A stretch of DNA of 64,000 bases from Epiperipatus broadwayi (taxonomy: Eukaryota; Onychophora; Udeonychophora; Euonychophora; Peripatidae): positions 5,734,855 through 5,798,854 of the forward strand of contig JAQFVV010000049.1 in NCBI GenBank assembly GCA_028023455.1, in the 5' to 3' direction. Below are positions 62,963-64,000 of this stretch, piece after piece (the stretch's first letter is position 1; each line of letters starts with the position of its first letter). The position numbers and the translations under genes are program-made. Under the pieces are notes generated by a model. It saw only the letters and a program-made list of their open reading frames with translations, ran no database searches and was not told where the DNA came from.

Positions 62963-63067
62963 TTTTGATTGTCCCAAAAATCTTCTTCAGAACTTCCATT
63001 TATATCTATTTATTTATTTGAAGATATAAATGGAAGTTCTGAAGAAGATTGCTGGGACAATCGAAAA
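62963..63067. repeat. Hairpin (45-bp arms)
   Basis: Arms 62963-63007 and 63022-63067 are inverted with very few differences, 14-nt loop; MITE-like. Confidence 0.88.
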
Positions 63068-64000
63068 TGTCAAAGGTTGTTATGATAAAAATGATTTAAT
63101 ATTATATTATATACATTTGGCAATGCAATAAGAAAGATTAATTATATATATATAAATTAAATTCCAACCAGTAACCACCTAAACATTCCCAGTAAAATAT
63201 AGTAATCAATATTTCTCACTGCTGTCACACCTTTTAATAGCAAGAATGGAAATCCATTCTTACTAATGGTCCATTGAATATATATGGACACTTAAAGCTT
63301 GCAACTTGACTACAGATTATGAAATATTTATACATTGAAGTTTAAATAAACCTCTTTAAATATGAAATAAACATGTCACTGTAATGCAGACTAATAAATA
63401 GTCAATTAACATTACAAACTGCAATACTTTTAAATTGCCCATGTATTATTTAGAAATAATAAGCGAAATAGTGTCTAAAGCTAATCTGGGATAATGATAT
63501 ATATATATTAGCACTTTAGCATAGTGTCAAAATACTGTACTCTTGAGCTAAATATCCTTGTCATTTCTAGAACTCATTGTCTAACTTCCCTGGTGACAAA
63601 CATCCAATTTATCCTTGGGAAGTTTACCATTGTGGTAGAGTGACTAACTCAAAAGCTAAAAACTCTTAGATCATATCTGACACTTGAGTTAATGACTAAT
63701 AATTTGATTTTTTAATGTTTTATTTACTTTTTCTATTGTTATTTTGTTTGTTTAAGGTTTTCAGTGTTTTTGTTATTAGCTTTCATTTTAAATATATATT
63801 GTTTATTTCATTTTAACCCCAGCAATATTTAGTAAAGTAGCAGAATAACAGACTCCTAACTCAATGTTCATAGATTGCAGCCTAGCTTGGTCATTTCTGG
63901 TGCTTGTACTTCTTACAGACTTCTGTGAATAGAATCAATATATTACTTTTACTTTCTTTTCAGAGTGATTTATTTTCAACGATCAGATCAATATCTTAAT
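63068..64000. other. AT-rich DNA with two weak tRNA-like stretches
   Basis: GTGGTAGAGTGACTAACTCA (about 63633) and GTAGCAGAATAACAGACTCC (about 63838) resemble tRNA D-arm/A-box sequence of SINE heads, each followed about 30 nt later by a poor B-box match. No gene seen. Confidence 0.35.

Overview
This is a strongly AT-rich, intron-free-looking stretch of an animal nuclear genome. I find no host protein-coding gene with recognisable homology. Nearly everything identifiable is repetitive DNA: LINEs of two types, Penelope-like element (PLE) 3' ends, an LTR retrotransposon, a mariner relic, an unidentified terminal-inverted-repeat transposon, a 475-bp satellite and many fold-back hairpins. The mixture (RTE-type and L1/Tx1-like LINEs, GIY-YIG Penelope elements, mariner, tRNA-like SINE fragments, long AT and (TTA)n microsatellites) suggests an invertebrate. 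A cephalopod mollusc is my best guess, but the sequence does not prove it.

Layout. 1-3.7 kb is AT-rich intergenic DNA with a PLE endonuclease remnant at about 2.3 kb (minus). 3.8-6.7 kb (plus) is a heavily decayed RTE-type LINE whose endonuclease, RT and C-terminal blocks can still be read in order; it ends at (GTT)n(TTA)n. 6.97-12.12 kb (minus) is a second, much better preserved LINE (ORF1 with a CCHC knuckle; ORF2 with APE endonuclease and RT), sitting between two halves of a (TTA)n microsatellite. 12.2-28.2 kb carries copies of a dispersed repeat that I call family A, two large fold-back structures (16.06-16.95 and 25.08-26.91 kb), a PLE 3' fragment at 23.4 kb and a 342-bp tandem repeat at 27-28.2 kb. 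28.47-30.14 kb is a DNA transposon with inverted termini and an 8-bp target duplication. 35.1-37.7 kb is a 475-bp satellite built from family A, organised as a 950-bp dimer and switching orientation at about 35.79 kb. 40.5-42.4 kb contains hairpins, including a nearly perfect palindrome with 142-bp arms. 42.8-45.6 kb may be a diverged solo LTR.

48.78-57.02 kb is a complete, young LTR retrotransposon: two 2,120-bp LTRs, a 2.7-kb repeat-rich leader and one intact 364-residue Gag-like ORF, with no protease, RT or integrase. It is inserted in a (TA)n tract abutting PLE 3' ends. The remainder, to 64 kb, holds a PLE fragment (57.0-57.9), hairpins and a mariner relic (61.06-61.90).

How it works together: the window looks like a palimpsest in which the low-complexity tails of some elements provide landing sites for others. 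The (TTA)n beside the RTE tail received the second LINE, and the (TA)n beside the Penelope end received the gag-only LTR element. The most noteworthy items are that gag-only LTR element with its structured leader, the microsatellite-lodged LINE, and the emergent dimeric satellite.
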